A stretch of DNA of 64,000 bases. Source: Clostridia bacterium (GTDB lineage: Bacteria > Bacillota > Clostridia > TANB77 > CAG-465). A program made the position numbers and the translations under genes. Of this stretch, positions 61,745 through 64,000 are shown in pieces (within the stretch, counting starts at the first letter, position 1; the number at the start of each line of letters is the position of its first letter). The notes beneath the pieces are model-generated. The model was given only the letters and a program-made list of their open reading frames with translations, was not told the origin of the DNA and searched no databases. The stretch covers positions 67,021 to 131,020 of the forward strand of contig JAQSXK010000006.1 of NCBI GenBank assembly GCA_029256705.1. The letters are read 5' to 3'.

Positions 61745-61939
61745 CTATTTCATTTGACTTTCAGCTTGTTGTACTAATTTTTTAGTCATTTGACCACCTA
61801 TTTTACCAGCTTGTGCAGAAGTTAAATCTCCATTATAACCTTGTTTTAGGTTTACACCTACTTCGTTAGCTACTTCATATTTAAATTTGTCTAATGCTCC
61901 TCTAGCTTGTGGATTAGCAATTTGATTTGATGATGCCAT
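61745..61939 (-). CDS. sasP: alpha/beta-type small acid-soluble spore protein
   Basis: 64 aa from ATG at 61939 (minus), with GGAGGTGA upstream. Typical features: KFKYEVANEVGVNL (with the Glu/Val-Ala germination protease site) and GGQMTKKLVQQAESQ near the end, preceded by LTSAQAGKIGG. It saturates spore DNA and protects it from UV and heat, and is degraded at germination. Expected to be transcribed in the forespore by sigma-G. Confidence 0.95.
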   Translation of the reverse strand: MASSNQIANPQARGALDKFKYEVANEVGVNLKQGYNGDLTSAQAGKIGGQMTKKLVQQAESQMK

Positions 61940-62155
61940 AAAATTCACCTCCAATTTATAATCTTATGTTGTAAAACTATGTTTTTGTTTTACACTTATA
62001 ATTTGTGCAAATTGAATCATATAATACAAGGTAATTTTTAACAAATATATATTTTTCTTAAAAAAATTAAAAATAAATATTTCAGTATTATGTAATATAA
62101 AAAGCGTATAAAAACTATAAATAATGGATTTCTAATAAAAAAATTAAAAAAACCA

Positions 62156-62184
62156 TTGACTTTTTATTTCATTTATGTTACAAT
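62156..62184 (+). promoter_or_regulatory. promoter of the secreted repeat protein
   Basis: TTGACT (62156-62161), 17-base spacer, TACAAT (62179-62184). The stretch 61940-62155 upstream shows only AT-rich sequence and the SASP gene's own upstream region. Confidence 0.75.
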
Positions 62185-62220
62185 AGTTACATAGAATATT
62201 TTAAATGGAGGAATTTAAAA

Positions 62221-63366
62221 ATGAAAAAAATGAATTTTATAAAAAAAGTAATATCTTTATTATGTGTACTTACAGTTTTAGTTATGACTTTACCTATTGG
62301 GACTTATGTAAGTGCTTTATCTGGTGTATATCTTAATATAAGTGCACCAAGTAATTATAACCCAAATGCGGGTGGTACAATTACTTTTACATTAACATAC
62401 TCTGGTGATGTAGGTAATATATGGTTAGGTACAGGATCTGTAGTTCTTAACGGATTTACTGCTAACAAAGCTATATCTGGTTCAGGAAATACAAGAACTT
62501 TAACACTTTCAAATTTACAAGGTGCAGGTTCTGGTAAATATGTATCAATAACAGGTGGAACAGCGATATCTTCAACTGGTGATTTATCAGCTTCTGCTAA
62601 CTCAGTTAGTTCAGGAACTTTTACAATAAATGCTGCAGCACCATCAGATACAACTAAACCAACACTTACAATAACAGCTCCATCTCCTAGCTCAATACAA
62701 GCAGGAAATACTGTAACATTTGTTGCTAAATACTCAGATAATGTAGGAATAGCTAATAATTGGTTAAGTGCAGGTTCAATAGTTCTTAATGGATTTACTG
62801 CAAATAAAAGTATAACAGTATCAGGAAATGATAGAATAATAACACTTACAAATGTACAAGGTGCAGTAGGTAATAAAAGTATATCAATAACAGGAGGAAC
62901 TGCATCAGATGCAGCTGGTAATCTTTCAAATGCAGCAACATCAGCACAATTTGCTTTAGTACAAAATCAAGTTGCAGGAGATACAGTAGCGCCAGTTCTT
63001 AATATAACAGGACCAAATTATACTTCAATTTATGCAGGTCAAAGTGTAACATTTGTAGCTAGATATACAGATAATGTAGGAATAGTTAACAATTGGTTAG
63101 GCGCTAATTCAATAATTCTTAACGGATTTACTGCAAATAAAAGTATAACAGTATCAGGGAATGATAGAATAATAACACTTACAAATATACAAGGAGCATT
63201 AGGAAATAAAAGTATATCAATAACAGGTGGAACAGCAGTTGATGCAGCAGGTAATTTAGCTAATGCAGCAACATCAGCACAATTTACAATAGTAAAACAA
63301 AATACAACTAATCCGCCAGTTGACAAGCCAGCAGATTGGATTCCAAATCCAAATACAGGTAAATAG
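62221..63366 (+). CDS. secreted protein with three Ig-like repeats and an NPNTGK end
   Basis: 381 aa with TGGAGGA before ATG 62221. A signal peptide (about 1-33, cleavage after VSA) is followed by three repeats of about 105 residues starting near 36, 145 and 256. Each has a WL/WLG turn, the text LNGFTANK and an SITGGTA end. Repeats 2 and 3 are almost identical. The C-terminus is a Pro/Asn linker ending NPNTGK then stop. N-P-x-T-G is like the sorting motif of class B-type sortases, and such a sortase follows 139 bp downstream. However, there is no hydrophobic domain or charged tail after the motif. It is an extracellular or wall-linked adhesin-like protein. Confidence 0.8.
   Translation: MKKMNFIKKVISLLCVLTVLVMTLPIGTYVSALSGVYLNISAPSNYNPNAGGTITFTLTYSGDVGNIWLGTGSVVLNGFTANKAISGSGNTRTLTLSNLQGAGSGKYVSITGGTAISSTGDLSASANSVSSGTFTINAAAPSDTTKPTLTITAPSPSSIQAGNTVTFVAKYSDNVGIANNWLSAGSIVLNGFTANKSITVSGNDRIITLTNVQGAVGNKSISITGGTASDAAGNLSNAATSAQFALVQNQVAGDTVAPVLNITGPNYTSIYAGQSVTFVARYTDNVGIVNNWLGANSIILNGFTANKSITVSGNDRIITLTNIQGALGNKSISITGGTAVDAAGNLANAATSAQFTIVKQNTTNPPVDKPADWIPNPNTGK
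62661..63294 (+). repeat. tandem near-identical repeats inside the secreted protein
   Basis: Repeat 2 (about 62661-62960) and repeat 3 (about 62988-63294) share long identical DNA runs, for example around GGATTTACTGCAAATAAAAG (62799 and 63124). Repeat 1 (from about 62326) is more distant. Repeat number may vary between strains by recombination. Confidence 0.75.
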
Positions 63367-63504
63367 ATAGAAATCAACAATTAATGGGGGCTATATGAAA
63401 ATATAACCCTCATATCTATATGAAAAATATTTTGATAAATATTAAAAAAGTATTTATTAAATATTTTATATATGATATAATATTATGAGAGGGTGATTAA
63501 TTTG

Positions 63505-64000
63505 ATGGAAGAAAACAAAATGAAAAACAAAAAAATAATTCAAATAGCGGGTATTATTCTATTAATAGTACTTATAGTTTATGGTGCATTTTATTTAAAA
63601 GAAAAAATAAGTGGTAAAGCAACAACTGAAGAAAAACTAATAGGTGATGTTAATAAAGAAGTTATTAGCTCTGAAGGAAAAGGAATTAATTTACAAGAAG
63701 AAATAATTGCTTTAAATTTGAAATATCCAGATGCTATAGCTTGGCTTATGATACCAGGAACTTCTATAGATATGCCGATATTTAAGTCAGCAGATAATGA
63801 TAGATATTTAAGACATGATAGAGATAATAAAAAGACAAGCTGGGGCGAGACATTTATGGATTATAGAAGTAATATAAATAACATGGATAACATGAGCCAT
63901 TTTATAATATATGGTCATAATACAGAAGTTGATTCTCATTTTACACCACTTATGAACTACAAAAACGAAAAATTCTTAAATGAACATAAAACAATTGAAA
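63505..64000 (+). CDS. srtB: class B-like sortase (3' truncated by window edge)
   Basis: ATG 63505 (TTG 63502 also in frame) follows GAGAGGGTGAT. It has an N-terminal membrane anchor (about 13-32), a linker, then the sortase beta-barrel start: YPDAIAWLMIPGTSIDMPIF and RYLRHDRDNKKTSWGETFMD. The catalytic His lies in FIIYGHNTEVDSHFTPLM (about residue 139). The Cys and Arg of the active site lie beyond the window. Text fits SrtB-type enzymes, which join proteins with NPxT-like motifs to the peptidoglycan. The preceding gene with NPNTGK is the obvious candidate substrate. Confidence 0.88.
   Translation, partial: MEENKMKNKKIIQIAGIILLIVLIVYGAFYLKEKISGKATTEEKLIGDVNKEVISSEGKGINLQEEIIALNLKYPDAIAWLMIPGTSIDMPIFKSADNDRYLRHDRDNKKTSWGETFMDYRSNINNMDNMSHFIIYGHNTEVDSHFTPLMNYKNEKFLNEHKTIE

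Noticed and set aside
1-64000. CRISPR arrays, rRNA genes, insertion sequences with transposase
   Set aside because: No spaced short repeats, no rRNA segments and no transposase-like reading frame were found on either strand.

Overview
The window is AT-rich DNA, packed with short-spaced operons, from a spore-forming, monoderm, low-GC Bacillota of the class Clostridia. The evidence is spoIID-spoIIQ-spoIIID, an alpha/beta-type small acid-soluble spore protein, a Gram-positive PolC, GdpP, a class-B-like sortase, VanW/G5 wall proteins and strong AGGAGG ribosome binding sites. The standard genetic code fits throughout. Species cannot be named from the sequence alone.

Layout. 1-619: 3' end of a WG-repeat protein. 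1177-10953: a compact type IV pilus operon (PilM-PilN fusion, PilO-like, PilP-like, an unknown membrane protein, two near-duplicate pilins, a prepilin-peptidase N-domain fused to a pilin-like segment, two more pilin-like proteins, PilB, PilT, PilC). 11039-13304: spoIID, spoIIQ, spoIIID. 13407-17282: tyrosine recombinase, cation efflux protein, and a two-component system whose kinase is frameshifted. 17320-19188 (minus): hemolysin-III-like protein and TyrRS. 19370-24179: YqeG, the catalytic half of the prepilin peptidase, U32 peptidase, YabE-like wall hydrolase, KsgA with no normal start codon. 24334-31200: gdpP-rplI-dnaB-tilS-ftsH. 31383-33906: Fic protein, then rpsB-tsf behind a structured leader. 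33955-38333: CBM-like protein, CofE-like ligase, VanW protein, two unknown proteins. 38381-40360: an orphan VirD4/TraG coupling ATPase. 40548-43070: zinc-ribbon protein, secD, secF.

43192-50295 is the accessory region. A tRNA-Leu(UAA) gene is followed by two degraded copies of its 3' half, at 49003 and 50243. Each of the three copies is followed by its own terminator hairpin. This is the signature of one or two elements integrated at the tRNA. The first interval (43281-49059) holds a three-gene overlapping cassette (TIGR04255-like protein, 57-aa protein, protein with a TQDCD motif), decayed xis and int genes, a Cys-rich small protein and two membrane proteins. The second interval holds a DUF2935 protein behind a perfect palindrome. 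The cassette is the best candidate here for an undescribed system. I cannot show its function from sequence.

50372-64000: unknown protein, tandem ribbon-helix-helix-like protein, GAF protein, CaCA antiporter, HAD protein without its catalytic Asp residues, then frr-cdsA-rseP-polC without the usual uppS/dxr/ispG, short HPF, small Cys protein, SASP, a three-repeat secreted protein ending in NPNTGK, and a truncated sortase at the window edge.

A caution applies to the whole window. At least four otherwise good genes (histidine kinase, membrane protein at 48092, polC, small Cys gene at 61553) each carry an apparent single extra base. Sequencing or assembly error is a serious alternative to real gene decay.
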